DNA of 64,000 nucleotides from Gloeobacter violaceus PCC 7421 (GCF_000011385.1 NC_005125.1:4340001-4404000); one strand, 5' to 3'. Positions 34,977-44,107 are shown, counted from the stretch's first letter. Numbers and translations are program-made. The notes: generated by a model from the letters alone, not told the origin.

Positions 34977-36005
34977 TCACATGCCTTTAAAGCCGCCGAT
35001 GGGTTCCAGCATCTCGGGGCTCGAAGCCGCCTGGGGTTGCCGCGAACCCCACTGGCTGAGCAGCAAACCGGCGATCACCAGGGTACCGCTGAAGTACTGG
35101 ATGCCGTCCGGCACTTCGCCCAGCAGAAAGTAGGCTCCCACAGTACCAATGGCCGGAATGAATGAACTGATCAAAGAAGCATCGAGGATGGCGGCGCGCT
35201 TGAGGCCGGAAAACCAGAGCAACTGCCCGAGGGCGACGATGACGGCTCCGTACAGGAGCATCCACTGCCACAGGACCGGCGAGAAAGCGTCCTGAAAGTG
35301 TTCCGGTCCATACAGAACCAGGGCGACGAAAAAGAAAATCACCGCTCCCAAAGCTGAGCGCACGACCAGATAAATGCCGGGGGGTACCGCGGCGAGGCTG
35401 TTTTTGCTGAGGATGGTGGCGACGGCGGAGGCGACGGCGGCCAGGGCTGCGAACCCTTCTCCCATCCCGAAGCTCCACAGATCTTCGGCCATCGAGAAAG
35501 TCGGGACACCGCCGGAGGGCAGCAGCAGCGGTACCAACGCGCCTACAAAGCACATCAGCGCCCCGATGCTCTGGTAGCGGTTAAGGCGCTCGCCGTACAG
35601 CCACACCGACAGCGCCAATAGCAGCGGTGTCTCGATACGGCTGACGAACAGCACACTGCTGACCATCGCCAGCGAAAGCGCCTGGAAGATCAAGGCGGGT
35701 GCGAGGGCACCGGCAAGCAGAGCAACGATGAGCAGCAGTGACAATTCCCGGCGGCTCAAGCGTCCCAGATTGCCCGGCGTCCAGTCGCTGCGGTAGACAG
35801 CAAACAGCACCGGCAGCGCACATAGATTGCCGACAAACAGAACGTTGCACAGCGAAATCGGATTGCGGCCCTCCACCGGATACTGGGTGCCCAGTTCGGT
35901 CAATTTGCGGACCACCGGATTGGCCAGACCAAAGATGAAGACGGCCAACCAAAGATAAATTTTGCCGGACACAGTGCCTGCGAAGCGGTCGCGAATCTCG
36001 GCCAT
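34977..36005 (-). CDS. EamA/DMT family transporter
   Basis: A 342-residue protein with about ten membrane helices in two EamA repeats (YLWLAVFIFGLANPVVRKL; GIYLVVRSALGAVIFFFVAL). The second repeat has YGAVIVALGQLLWFSGLKRA and PAIGTVGAYFLLGEVPDG, typical EamA loop positions. DMT transporters export or import amino acids, nucleotide sugars or other metabolites; the substrate is not predictable. It starts at ATG 36005 and ends just before the cobalamin riboswitch of the next gene. Confidence 0.92.
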   Translation of the reverse strand: MAEIRDRFAGTVSGKIYLWLAVFIFGLANPVVRKLTELGTQYPVEGRNPISLCNVLFVGNLCALPVLFAVYRSDWTPGNLGRLSRRELSLLLIVALLAGALAPALIFQALSLAMVSSVLFVSRIETPLLLALSVWLYGERLNRYQSIGALMCFVGALVPLLLPSGGVPTFSMAEDLWSFGMGEGFAALAAVASAVATILSKNSLAAVPPGIYLVVRSALGAVIFFFVALVLYGPEHFQDAFSPVLWQWMLLYGAVIVALGQLLWFSGLKRAAILDASLISSFIPAIGTVGAYFLLGEVPDGIQYFSGTLVIAGLLLSQWGSRQPQAASSPEMLEPIGGFKGM

Positions 36006-36231
36006 GGCTCAACTATAGGTGGGCATTGCGTGCGGGTTCTGCAGGGATTACGGGCAGTGCAGCCCGGTGGATTGTACAAAGCCCCGACCGCCGGCCAGGG
36101 CTCAGTCTATGCACTCACCGCCAGGACAAAGCTTGTAGGGTAAAATCGAGGGGTAAATCCGGCCGCCGGCTTCTGGGCTGGATCGGCGGTGACTGCAACT
36201 CGCAGGCCGGGCGCATCGATGGAGTGGCAAA

Positions 36232-36564
36232 GTGAGCGATCCGTGGATCCGGACTTTTTTTATCGGTAGGGCAACGGCCGAGATTTTGCTTGAAAAGCTT
36301 GAAGATGCCGTCACCGATGTGCTGAGTGAAGTGGGCAAAGCCGAGGCGGATTGGCGCGACGGGCTGCGGCAATTTACCGAGGCGGTAATCACCCGCGCCG
36401 AGGCCGAACAGGCCGAGACGCTGGCGGACTTGAGCGCCGAGGGCTACACGGCGCGCACCCCGGCGGCTTCCAAAGATGTCCAGCGCAATATCGACGAGTT
36501 GCGGGCGGAGGTTGCCCGCCTGCGCTCGGAATTGCAGCGCTTCCGCAACCAGGAAGCCACGTGA
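36232..36564 (+). CDS. DUF6825 family cyanobacterial protein
   Basis: A 110-residue soluble helical protein. The N-terminus WIRTFFIGRATAEILLEKLE and the segment FTEAVITRAEAEQAE fit the cyanobacterial DUF6825 family as I recall it; the C-terminus is a coiled coil (DVQRNIDELRAEVARLRSEL). The function is unknown. GTG 36232 is preceded by GGAG at 7 nt. The gene lies directly upstream of the ABC1 kinase gene. Confidence 0.78.
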   Translation: MSDPWIRTFFIGRATAEILLEKLEDAVTDVLSEVGKAEADWRDGLRQFTEAVITRAEAEQAETLADLSAEGYTARTPAASKDVQRNIDELRAEVARLRSELQRFRNQEAT

Positions 36565-36598
36565 AGTCCCTGTCCCCCTCCGCTACCCATTCGTGATC

Positions 36599-38299
36599 GT
36601 GTCGGCGCCGCCTTCTTCTGCTAAGAACTATCGCTGGAATCGAGTCAACTACTCGCGCACCCGCCGCGTGATCGATATTTGGGGCTTCTTTTTGTTGATT
36701 CTGTTCTACCGCTGGTGGGACAGCAAAAAGTGGACCTACCGCAGCGGCGACAGCGAAGAAAACCGCTCGCGCCGCCAGCGCATGCGGGCCATCTGGACGC
36801 GCGAGACAATGCTCGAACTGGGGCCGACTTTTATCAAGGTCGGGCAACTGTTTTCGACGCGGGCGGACTTGTTCCCGAAAGAATATATCGAAGAACTCTC
36901 CAGACTCCAGGACGAGGTACCGGCCTTTCCCTACGAACAGGTCGTCGAGATCGTCGAGGACCAGTTCGGCAAACCGATCCCCCAGGTCTTTCAATTTTTT
37001 GATCCGACTCCGATTGCCGCCGCTTCCCTGGGTCAGGTGCACAGAGCCCAGCTGCACTCGGGCGAAGATGTCGTCGTCAAAGTGCAGCGGCCGGGCCTAG
37101 AAAAGCTGTTCAATGTCGATCTCGGTATCCTGCGCGGCATCGCCCAGTACCTGCAGAATCACCCGCGCTACGGCCGGGGCGGGCGCGAGTGGGTGCCCAT
37201 CTACGACGAGTGCGCCCGCATCCTCATGCAGGAGATCGACTATCTCAACGAGGGGCGCAACGCCGACACCTTCCGCCGCAACTTCAAAGACAGCCCCGAA
37301 ATTTGTGTGCCGCGGGTCTACTGGCGCTACTCCTCCCCCAGGGTGCTCACCCTCGAATATTTGCCGGGCATCAAAATCAGCAACTACGAGGCGCTGGAGG
37401 CGGCGGGGCTCGACCGGCGGTCGCTGGCGCGCATCGGGGCGCGCTCCTACCTGCAGCAGCTGCTCAACGACGGCTTCTTTCACGCCGATCCCCACCCGGG
37501 CAACATCGCCGTGCGCCACGACGGGGCGCTGATTTTTTACGACTTCGGCATGATGGGCCACATCCAGCCGGGCACCAAAGAGAAGCTCATGGACACCTTT
37601 CTTGGGGTGGCCCAATCCGATGCCGACAAGGTGATCGATTCGCTCATCGAACTGGGGGCCATCAAGAAAAGTGCCGACCGGGTGCCCATCCGCCGCTCGA
37701 TCGAATTTTTGCTCACCAACTTCGTCAACCAGCCCTACAACCTGCAGTCGTTCAACTTTGCGGAGTTGACCGACGACATCTACGAAATGGCTTACGAGCA
37801 GCCCTTTCGCTTTCCGGCGACTTTCACGTTTGTGTTGCGGGCCGTCTCGACCCTCGAAGGATTGGGCAAGGGCCTCGATCCCGATTTCAACTTTATGGAC
37901 GTGGCCCAGCCTTTTGCCGATCAGCTCATGGCTGTCAATTCAGAATTCGGTATGCGCGAATTATTCAACCAGCTCGGCCAGCAGGTGGGCCAGGTCAGCT
38001 CGATGACCGTCAACCTGCCCCGGCGCATCGAGCAAACGCTTGAGCGGGCCGACCGCGGCGAACTGCGGGTGCGCACCAAGTCGATCGAGACGGAGCGATT
38101 GCTCAAGCGGCTCAACTCGGCGGCCATCGGCGGCATCTACAGCGTGCTGTTGGCGGCTTTTCTCATCTGTTCGGTCGTGCTCTACACCGCCGACCATATT
38201 CTCGAGGCGATCGCCGCCTTTGGCCTGGCGGGTCTGCTGTCCTTCGCCCTCGGGCGGGTGCTGCTGCGGTTGCAGCGCATCGACACCGACTTGCAGTAG
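36599..38299 (+). CDS. ABC1/AarF (UbiB-like) atypical kinase
   Basis: A protein of about 566 residues of the ABC1 kinase family. The KxGQ block (FIKVGQLFSTRADLFPKEY), the Ala-rich loop (AAASLGQVHRAQL), the catalytic segment (GFFHADPHPGNIAVR) and the metal-binding DFG (FYDFGMMGHIQPG) are all intact. Two C-terminal membrane helices follow (IYSVLLAAFLICSVVLYT). Members support ubiquinone or, in cyanobacteria and plastids, plastoquinone and tocopherol metabolism. The start is uncertain: GTG 36599 and GTG 36593 are both possible and neither has a clear ribosome-binding site. Confidence 0.92.
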   Translation: MSAPPSSAKNYRWNRVNYSRTRRVIDIWGFFLLILFYRWWDSKKWTYRSGDSEENRSRRQRMRAIWTRETMLELGPTFIKVGQLFSTRADLFPKEYIEELSRLQDEVPAFPYEQVVEIVEDQFGKPIPQVFQFFDPTPIAAASLGQVHRAQLHSGEDVVVKVQRPGLEKLFNVDLGILRGIAQYLQNHPRYGRGGREWVPIYDECARILMQEIDYLNEGRNADTFRRNFKDSPEICVPRVYWRYSSPRVLTLEYLPGIKISNYEALEAAGLDRRSLARIGARSYLQQLLNDGFFHADPHPGNIAVRHDGALIFYDFGMMGHIQPGTKEKLMDTFLGVAQSDADKVIDSLIELGAIKKSADRVPIRRSIEFLLTNFVNQPYNLQSFNFAELTDDIYEMAYEQPFRFPATFTFVLRAVSTLEGLGKGLDPDFNFMDVAQPFADQLMAVNSEFGMRELFNQLGQQVGQVSSMTVNLPRRIEQTLERADRGELRVRTKSIETERLLKRLNSAAIGGIYSVLLAAFLICSVVLYTADHILEAIAAFGLAGLLSFALGRVLLRLQRIDTDLQ

Positions 38300-38375
38300 C
38301 GCCCGGCACGCTAGACAGCTGCGGGAGTCTCATCCTATAGTGTTAGCCTGAAAGCGCTCTGTTGGAGGGAAGGCC

Positions 38376-38744
38376 ATTCCTGAGCCGATCAACCTGACGG
38401 TGAGCCTGAGGGGCACCCGCGATGAAGGCGAAAACTACCAGCTTTTTCGCCTGATTGGTCAGCTGGACGCCTTCTCGGAACCCGTCTTCCGCAAAGTGAT
38501 GAACAAGTACATCGAGGAAGGCTCGCCCAACATCGTCCTGGACTTGTCACAGATCGATTTTGTCGACAGCTCCGGCCTCGGGGCACTGGTGCAGCTGGCC
38601 AAAAAAGTGCAGGGAGTTCCCGGTACTTTCCAGATCGTCGCCAACCCGCGGGTCACCCAGACGGTGAGACTGGTGCGCCTGGAGCAGTTTTTGTCGCTGC
38701 GCAATTCCCTCGAAGAAGCGCTCGGGCACATTCCCGGAAAGTAG
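38376..38744 (+). CDS. STAS domain anti-sigma-factor antagonist, probable ATT start
   Basis: A single STAS domain protein of about 122 residues (VFRKVMNKYIEEGSPNIVLD, then SQIDFVDSSGLGALVQLAK with the phosphorylatable Ser pair, and QTVRLVRLEQFLSL). Such proteins bind anti-sigma kinases in partner-switching modules; no partner is nearby. The first GTG (38400) has no ribosome-binding site. ATT at 38376 lies 7 nt after GGAGG and restores the segment PEPINLTVSLRGTRD, which I recall as the conserved N-terminus of cyanobacterial homologues. No ATG, GTG or TTG exists in frame before the upstream stop. The exact start is an inference. Confidence 0.85.
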   Translation: MPEPINLTVSLRGTRDEGENYQLFRLIGQLDAFSEPVFRKVMNKYIEEGSPNIVLDLSQIDFVDSSGLGALVQLAKKVQGVPGTFQIVANPRVTQTVRLVRLEQFLSLRNSLEEALGHIPGK

Positions 38745-38747
38745 CCC

Positions 38748-39155
38748 TTGGATCCCGTCCAGATCCGCTCGCTGTCGCTGGAGGCGCTGGCCTACCTGGG
38801 CGACGCGGTCTGGGAACTGCACGTGCGCACGCGGGTGCTGCTCCCCCCCCGCCGCCTCCAGTGGCTGCACGGCGACACCGTCGCCTGTGTGCGGGCCTCT
38901 GCCCAGGCAAAGCTTGCGACCTGCCTGTCCCCGCACCTGACGGTGGAGGAGGCCGACTGGCTAAGGCGCGGTCGCAACGCCGGGGGGACGGTCCCGCGGC
39001 GCCTCGACCCGGCCACCTACCGTTTGGCCACGGCCTTCGAGGCTTTGTTAGGATATTTGTTTCTGGCTGACCGCGACCGCCTCGGGGTCATCCTTCACCT
39101 GTGCGATGAGTTTCAACACCACCATGGCCCCGACACCCCGTCCCCAGAGGCCTAA
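38748..39155 (+). CDS. mrnC: Mini-ribonuclease III (MrnC)
   Basis: A 135-residue protein made of a lone RNase III catalytic domain without the RNA-binding domain. The signature LEALAYLGDAVWELHVR carries the catalytic acidic residues, and RRGRNAGGT and ATAFEALLGYLFL complete the family blocks. Mini-III matures 23S rRNA ends. TTG 38748 starts four nt after the STAS stop. Its 3' end overlaps the rlmB-type gene by 50 nt if the longer rlmB start is used; this pairing is common in cyanobacteria and firmicutes. Confidence 0.93.
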   Translation: MDPVQIRSLSLEALAYLGDAVWELHVRTRVLLPPRRLQWLHGDTVACVRASAQAKLATCLSPHLTVEEADWLRRGRNAGGTVPRRLDPATYRLATAFEALLGYLFLADRDRLGVILHLCDEFQHHHGPDTPSPEA

Positions 39156-40140
39156 GCGCCCGAGCACCAAGGCGAAGCCCTACTCCGCCGCCAAACCCAA
39201 AACCAAGCGCCCGGCCAAACTGGTGCGTAAAGCCACAGGCGAGGTGTCCCGACCCGAACGGCCGCGCGATGCGACCCGAACGGCCAAAGTCAAAGACATC
39301 ACGCCGACCGGGGCCGGGAGCCGCGCCCCCAAGACCATCAAGACCCGCATGGCCCCTGAAGCCGCCCCGACCGTAGTCGAGAGCGACGAGGCGGAACTGC
39401 TCTACGGCAAACAGTCGGTGCTCGCTGCTCTGCAGAACAGCCGTCCCCTCAACCGCGTCTGGCTCACCGAGAAGTTGCGCTACGACCCACGCTTTTTGCG
39501 GCTGCTCGACGCGGCCAAGGCCGGCGGGGCGGTGATCGACATCGTCGAGCCGCGCCGGCTCGATCAGCTCACCGCCGGGGGCAACCACCAGGGCGTCGCC
39601 GCCCAGGCCGCCGCCCATCCCTACGTCGAATTCGAGGAATTGATCGCTTCGCTCGTGGAGCGGCCCGACCCGGTGTTGCTCGCCGCCGACGGCATCGAAG
39701 ATCCCCACAATCTGGGGGCGCTCATCCGCTCCGCCGAGGCGTTCGGTTTTCAGGGGATCATCTTGCCCCAGCGGCGGGCGGTGGGGGTGACGGCGACGGT
39801 GGCCAAGGTGGCGGCGGGGGCGGTGGAGCACCTGCCCATCGCCCGGGTCACCAACCTCAACCAGGCCATCGAACGCCTCAAGGAGGCGGGTTATCAGGTC
39901 GTCGGCACCCAGGAGAAGGCAAGCCAGGCGCTCTACGAACTGAAGTTGGATGGGCCATTGGTAGTCGTGGTGGGCTCCGAAGGCAAGGGCATTTCGCTAC
40001 TCACCCAGCGCCACTGCGATCACATGGTCTCGATTCCGCTGGCGGGCAAGACTACCAGCCTCAACGCTTCGGTGGCAGGTGGGATCATGCTTTACGAGGT
40101 GATGCGCCAGCGCCGCGCCAACCAGATCGACCTCAGCTAG
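39106..40140 (+). CDS. rlmB: 23S rRNA 2'-O-ribose methyltransferase, RlmB/TrmH family
   Basis: A SPOUT methyltransferase of 344 residues. The C-terminal domain has the three SPOUT motifs (DPHNLGALIRSAEAFGF, VVVVGSEGKGISLL, IPLAGKTTSLNASVAGGIML). It is preceded by the L30e-like substrate domain (ELLYGKQSVLAALQNSRP). The N-terminal 85 residues are a basic, Pro/Lys-rich extension that is probably disordered. E. coli RlmB modifies G2251 of 23S rRNA. An alternative ATG at 39124 would shorten the overlap with mrnC; neither has a good ribosome-binding site. Confidence 0.9.
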   Translation: MSFNTTMAPTPRPQRPKRPSTKAKPYSAAKPKTKRPAKLVRKATGEVSRPERPRDATRTAKVKDITPTGAGSRAPKTIKTRMAPEAAPTVVESDEAELLYGKQSVLAALQNSRPLNRVWLTEKLRYDPRFLRLLDAAKAGGAVIDIVEPRRLDQLTAGGNHQGVAAQAAAHPYVEFEELIASLVERPDPVLLAADGIEDPHNLGALIRSAEAFGFQGIILPQRRAVGVTATVAKVAAGAVEHLPIARVTNLNQAIERLKEAGYQVVGTQEKASQALYELKLDGPLVVVVGSEGKGISLLTQRHCDHMVSIPLAGKTTSLNASVAGGIMLYEVMRQRRANQIDLS

Positions 40141-40219
40141 ACGGTGCACCCTGTACCCGGCCACTGCGAGAGAAGCATGGGCGGGTTTAGGCTAGAAGGC
40201 GGACGGCTTCCCCGGTCCT

Positions 40220-42796
40220 ATGCAATCCTGGCTGCAGAATTTTCGGCAACTGCTCCGTCCCCAGCGCCTCGCGACGCTGGAAGCGTGCCTGATCGGTCTG
40301 GTGGCGGGGCTCGCGGCGGTCATCCTCAAGCAGGGCGCCGACCTCCTCAGCCACTGGCGCCTCGACGCTGCGGGATCATTCGGCTGGTGGGTGTTGCCGC
40401 TGCTCGGGCTTTTGGGGGGAGTGACGGCCGGCTGGTTGGTGGAGCGCTTCGCTCCGGAAGCTTCCGGCAGCGGCATCCCCCAGGTCAAGGCGGTGCTTGC
40501 CCGCGTGCCGATGGCGCTCGATCTGCGCGTCGCCCTCGTCAAACTGGTGGGCACGATGGTGACGCTGGGTTCAGGGTTTCCGCTCGGGCGCGAAGGCCCG
40601 ACCATTCAGATCGGCGCGGCGCTGGCCAACCAGCTCAGCCGCTGGGTGCCCACTTCCCCCGCTTACCGCCGCCAGTTGGTGGCCGCCGGGGCGGGAGCGG
40701 GATTGGCCGCCGCCTTCGACGCCCCGATCGCCGGGGTGATCTTTGTTGTCGAGCAACTGCTGCAGAACGTTTCGGGCCTCACCCTGGGGGTGGCCATCCT
40801 CGCCTCGTTTATCGGCGCGGTGCTCTCGCGGGTCCTGGGGGGCTTCAGCTTCGACCTCAAATCGAGCATGGCCGATTTTCAGACCGGTTTTACGGTTCAG
40901 GAGATCCCGTTCTATCTGTTGCTCGGGGTGATGGCGGGGGTGCTCGGAGCGCTCTACAACCGGGGGCTAATCGCGAGCCTTACCTTTAACCGGCGGGTGC
41001 TGCGTCTGAACATGCCTTTGCGGGTGGGCCTTGCCGGACTGGTTATGGGCGGGAGCCTGGCGCTGCTACCTGCGGTCTTTCGCGACGGCGAAGCGTTGCG
41101 CGGGCTGATTATCGGCGCGCAGGAACCCTGGCAGTTCGCCGCCCTCGCCTTCGTGGCCCAGTTTGTGCTGACACTCATCGCCTATGGCTCCGGGGCACCG
41201 GGCGGCGTGTTCGCCCCCTCGCTGGTGCTGGGGGCTGCCCTGGGTTCGCTGGTGGGCACGCTCTCCTACAGCACCCTGGCCGTCAACGCGCCCATCACCT
41301 ACTCGCTGGTCGGGATGGGGGCATTTTTCTGTGCGGTGACCCGCGTGCCGATTACGGCGGTGATCATTATTTTCGAGATCACCAACGACTTCAACCTGGT
41401 GCTGCCCTTGATGGTCGTCTGCGTGGTCGCTTCGCTGGTGGCTGAGCGCCTCAACGAAGGCTCGATCTACGACCAACTTTTGGCCTGGAACGGCATCCGT
41501 CTGGGCGAGGAGGCGGTGAGCGACGAGAAGCTGCTCGCTCAACTGGCGGCGGGCGATGTCATGCAGACGCGCCTGGAGACGCTGGAGAGCACGCTTCCCC
41601 TCAGCGAAGTGTCCCAGGCGTTTTCGCGCTCGCACCACCGGGGCTTTCCGGTGGTCAAGGACGAGAAGCTGGTGGGGATCGTCACCCAGACCGATCTGAT
41701 GAAGATCGCGGCGCGCAATCTGCCGCCCACCGCCCCGCTCAGCGAACTGATGACGCCGCAGCCGGTCACCGTCACTCCCCGCGACAGCCTCAAAGAGGTG
41801 CTCTATTTGCTCAATCGCTACGAATTGAGCCGCCTGCCGGTGGTCGAGGAGGCCAAGCTGGTAGGGATCATCACCCGCAGCGACATCATCCGCGCCGAGG
41901 CGGATTTGCTCAGTGGCGACACCCAGGCGGTGGGTCCGCGCCCCGACCCGTCCTACGTGGTCTACCAGACCCGCGCTCCGGCCTTGGGAGGCGGTCGCCT
42001 GCTGTTGCCCCTGGCCAATCCGGACACCGCCCCGGCGCTTTTGGAATTTGCCCTGGCCATCGCCCGCGCGCGCAACCTCGAACTGGAGTGTCTGCACGTC
42101 ATCGCCGTACCCCGCACCAGCGCACCCTCCAGCACCCCGGTGGCAGTGGCCCCGGCAGTCAACCTCGTGCGCCAGGCCGTGCGCGCCGGTCGCGCCGTCG
42201 GGGTGCCGGTACACACCCAGGTGCGCGTCGCCCACGATATCGCCCAGGCGGTGCTCGAAACGGTCAAAGAGCGGCGCATCGGCCTGGTGCTGATGGGTTG
42301 GCGGGGGGTGAACACCTCCCCGGAGCGCATCTTCAGCAACACCGTGGACACGATCATCCGCCAGGCGCCATGCGAGGTGCTCCTGGTCAAGCTCAAAGGC
42401 GACGCGATCCCGCGCCGCTGGCTGGTGCCCATCGGCGGCGGCCCCAACGCCCAGGAGGCCATTAAGATTCTGCCCGCCTTATTGCGCCGCGGCCCCGGCA
42501 AGAGCGAGATCGCCGTCTGCCAGGTCTTCGCCCCCGACAATCCGGCCCACGACACAGGTCTACTCGATGCGGACGCCGAGAGCCTCGGCCGCTCGTTGGG
42601 CTACCCCGTGCGCGCCTTGCCTTTGTTCTCAAAATCCGTTGCTCAGGCCATCGTTCAGTGCACCTCCGAAGGCCACTTCGACGGGGTGATTATTGGTGCG
42701 AGCCGCGAGAGCCTGCTGCGCCAGGCCATCCGGGGCAACATCCCCGAAACCGTCGCCAAGGGCAGCGACTGCACGGTGGTCGTGGTGCGCACTTAG
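40220..42796 (+). CDS. ClC-type chloride channel/transporter fused to CBS pair and tandem USP domains
   Basis: An 858-residue fusion. Residues about 1-425 are a ClC pore with GSGIPQV (about 83-89), GREGP (Glu125, the gating glutamate) and GSGAPGGVFAPSLVLGA. Then come two CBS domains (about 455-570; HHRGFPVVKDEKLVGIVTQ, YELSRLPVVEEAKLVGIITR) and two USP-like domains (about 590-858; LLLPLANPDTAPALLEFAL, APCEVLLVKLKGD, then a second copy ending SDCTVVVVRT). By eye the proton glutamate of ClC-ec1 (E203, in FIIEEM) aligns to Gln179 (FVVEQL), which would weaken proton coupling. CBS and USP domains bind adenine nucleotides, so gating by ATP or AMP is plausible. Confidence 0.9.
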   Translation: MQSWLQNFRQLLRPQRLATLEACLIGLVAGLAAVILKQGADLLSHWRLDAAGSFGWWVLPLLGLLGGVTAGWLVERFAPEASGSGIPQVKAVLARVPMALDLRVALVKLVGTMVTLGSGFPLGREGPTIQIGAALANQLSRWVPTSPAYRRQLVAAGAGAGLAAAFDAPIAGVIFVVEQLLQNVSGLTLGVAILASFIGAVLSRVLGGFSFDLKSSMADFQTGFTVQEIPFYLLLGVMAGVLGALYNRGLIASLTFNRRVLRLNMPLRVGLAGLVMGGSLALLPAVFRDGEALRGLIIGAQEPWQFAALAFVAQFVLTLIAYGSGAPGGVFAPSLVLGAALGSLVGTLSYSTLAVNAPITYSLVGMGAFFCAVTRVPITAVIIIFEITNDFNLVLPLMVVCVVASLVAERLNEGSIYDQLLAWNGIRLGEEAVSDEKLLAQLAAGDVMQTRLETLESTLPLSEVSQAFSRSHHRGFPVVKDEKLVGIVTQTDLMKIAARNLPPTAPLSELMTPQPVTVTPRDSLKEVLYLLNRYELSRLPVVEEAKLVGIITRSDIIRAEADLLSGDTQAVGPRPDPSYVVYQTRAPALGGGRLLLPLANPDTAPALLEFALAIARARNLELECLHVIAVPRTSAPSSTPVAVAPAVNLVRQAVRAGRAVGVPVHTQVRVAHDIAQAVLETVKERRIGLVLMGWRGVNTSPERIFSNTVDTIIRQAPCEVLLVKLKGDAIPRRWLVPIGGGPNAQEAIKILPALLRRGPGKSEIAVCQVFAPDNPAHDTGLLDADAESLGRSLGYPVRALPLFSKSVAQAIVQCTSEGHFDGVIIGASRESLLRQAIRGNIPETVAKGSDCTVVVVRT

Positions 42797-42847
42797 CAAT
42801 TGCAGGGGGATCATCGGGTGTAAGCTTACCGAACCCGGAGCGTGTCT

Positions 42848-42948
42848 AGAGCGGTTTTCGATCGAATGTGGGACGGGCCAACTAGAAAGGCTTGCTGCAG
42901 AAGATCATTGGCTTCTTCGCCGTTTTACGTCCAACTGAAAACCGCTCT
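42848..42948. repeat. 12-bp inverted repeat pair flanking a 77-nt spacer
   Basis: AGAGCGGTTTTC at 42848-42859 and its exact complement at 42937-42948 bracket a 77-nt non-coding stretch just after the ClC gene and before the AT-richer patch. Both arms continue into GATCGA-like sequence. The arrangement looks like a small mobile-element scar or terminator remnant. Confidence 0.5.
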
Positions 42949-42959
42949 GGATCGATACA

Positions 42960-43247
42960 TTGAAGCTACGCACCTACAGCTTTGACCCCACTCATCCACA
43001 TGGTATGCACAAGGCCTTTGTTTTTGCAGCGGTCCTCGGATTGACTGTCGAAGATGCTAGGTGGCTGCGTTCCAAAAACTTTATTGAGGCGCAAATATTA
43101 AATGCAATTCCTGCTTTGTCGTCTCCCCTTGGCCAACGGTACGTGCTAAATCTCAAAGTGACAGCGCCGTATGGCCAGTCAGCCGCAGTGCACACAAGCT
43201 ACATTGTCCGAAACGGGGAGGGCTTTGACTGCTTGCCGGAAGCCTGA
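42960..43247 (+). CDS. DUF6883-like small protein
   Basis: A protein of about 95 residues. The arrangement TYSFDPTHPHGMHKAFVFAA followed by a helical region and a beta-rich end (RYVLNLKVTAPYGQSAAVHT) resembles DUF6883 proteins, which often sit beside DUF4926 proteins in toxin/antitoxin-like or polymorphic-toxin contexts. That association is recalled, not checked. TTG 42960 is the assumed start with no obvious ribosome-binding site. A DUF4926-like gene lies 1 kb downstream, with another unknown gene between. Confidence 0.55.
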   Translation: MKLRTYSFDPTHPHGMHKAFVFAAVLGLTVEDARWLRSKNFIEAQILNAIPALSSPLGQRYVLNLKVTAPYGQSAAVHTSYIVRNGEGFDCLPEA

Positions 43248-43357
43248 GATTCAGGGGGACTTCTCAAGGCTAAGTTCAACACATAGCACAGCCTCCATTT
43301 GCGTACACTTGAAAGTTGATATGCTTAAGCAAGCTGTGATTTGCGCGGGTTTTTCAT

Positions 43358-44107
43358 ATGGTTGATAATAACGAGAGATACTATTTTGATGGATTGCCTG
43401 AAGAGAGCTTATTTGATAAGCCCTTCAATGATACGGAATACATACTGAGTCAAGACCTTCCCGAGCTATACAAGAAACTTCAAGGACTTCAGGATCACCG
43501 CCTGCTTGCCATCGTCACTGCTCTAGTAGTTGAGGATAGGATAGATAAGATTCTTGAAGCATTTTTGCCCAAATACTCAAAGCTCAAAGAAAACGATTTT
43601 GCCTTCTCGGCGAAGGTTAATCTACTAGAATCTTTAAACTTTGTCCCTCCAAGATTAACAACGGCAGCGCACTGTTTGCGTAAAATACGCAACGAATTTG
43701 CTCACAACTTGAGTAAAGTCAGTTTCCTAGATTTAGATTTAAGACTTGTGCGCTCTATGGTACACCAAGCCAACGAAATAGAACGCGATTTTAGTCCTCA
43801 AATTACAAATCTAAATGATGGAGAAGAATTGGTCAAGGCATTCAACATAATTTACGATTATTGTGTAGCCGGAATTAATGCATATACTGGCAATGTCAAA
43901 ATATTAAGGCAAGAGATTGCTAAGCGTGAGTTTATAGAGCATCTGTCTAATACCATCCGCAAGCAGGGTGAAGATATTCTAGCAGCGATCAAATCCAAAG
44001 GCCCTATCAGTGTGACACAGGAGGGAGAAGTGCTCACACATAGATACGAGAATGGAGTAAATGTAGTTACTTCGTTGCCGCATGACAACTTGGAAACATC
44101 GGACTAA
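43358..44107 (+). CDS. Hypothetical protein with RNEFAHN motif (MtlR/DUF4145-like)
   Basis: A 249-residue soluble helical protein. The segment LTTAAHCLRKIRNEFAHNLS with the RNxFAH motif and the preceding DHRLLAIVTALVVEDRIDK resemble MtlR/DUF4145 helical domains found in mannitol-operon repressors and in some phage-defence or toxin-like proteins. The gene is clearly AT-richer than its surroundings and has different codon use (many AAT, ATA and TTA codons), which suggests recent acquisition. ATG versus GTG usage is unambiguous: ATG 43358. It lies between DUF6883-like and DUF4926-like genes on the same strand. The function is unknown. Confidence 0.7.
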   Translation: MVDNNERYYFDGLPEESLFDKPFNDTEYILSQDLPELYKKLQGLQDHRLLAIVTALVVEDRIDKILEAFLPKYSKLKENDFAFSAKVNLLESLNFVPPRLTTAAHCLRKIRNEFAHNLSKVSFLDLDLRLVRSMVHQANEIERDFSPQITNLNDGEELVKAFNIIYDYCVAGINAYTGNVKILRQEIAKREFIEHLSNTIRKQGEDILAAIKSKGPISVTQEGEVLTHRYENGVNVVTSLPHDNLETSD

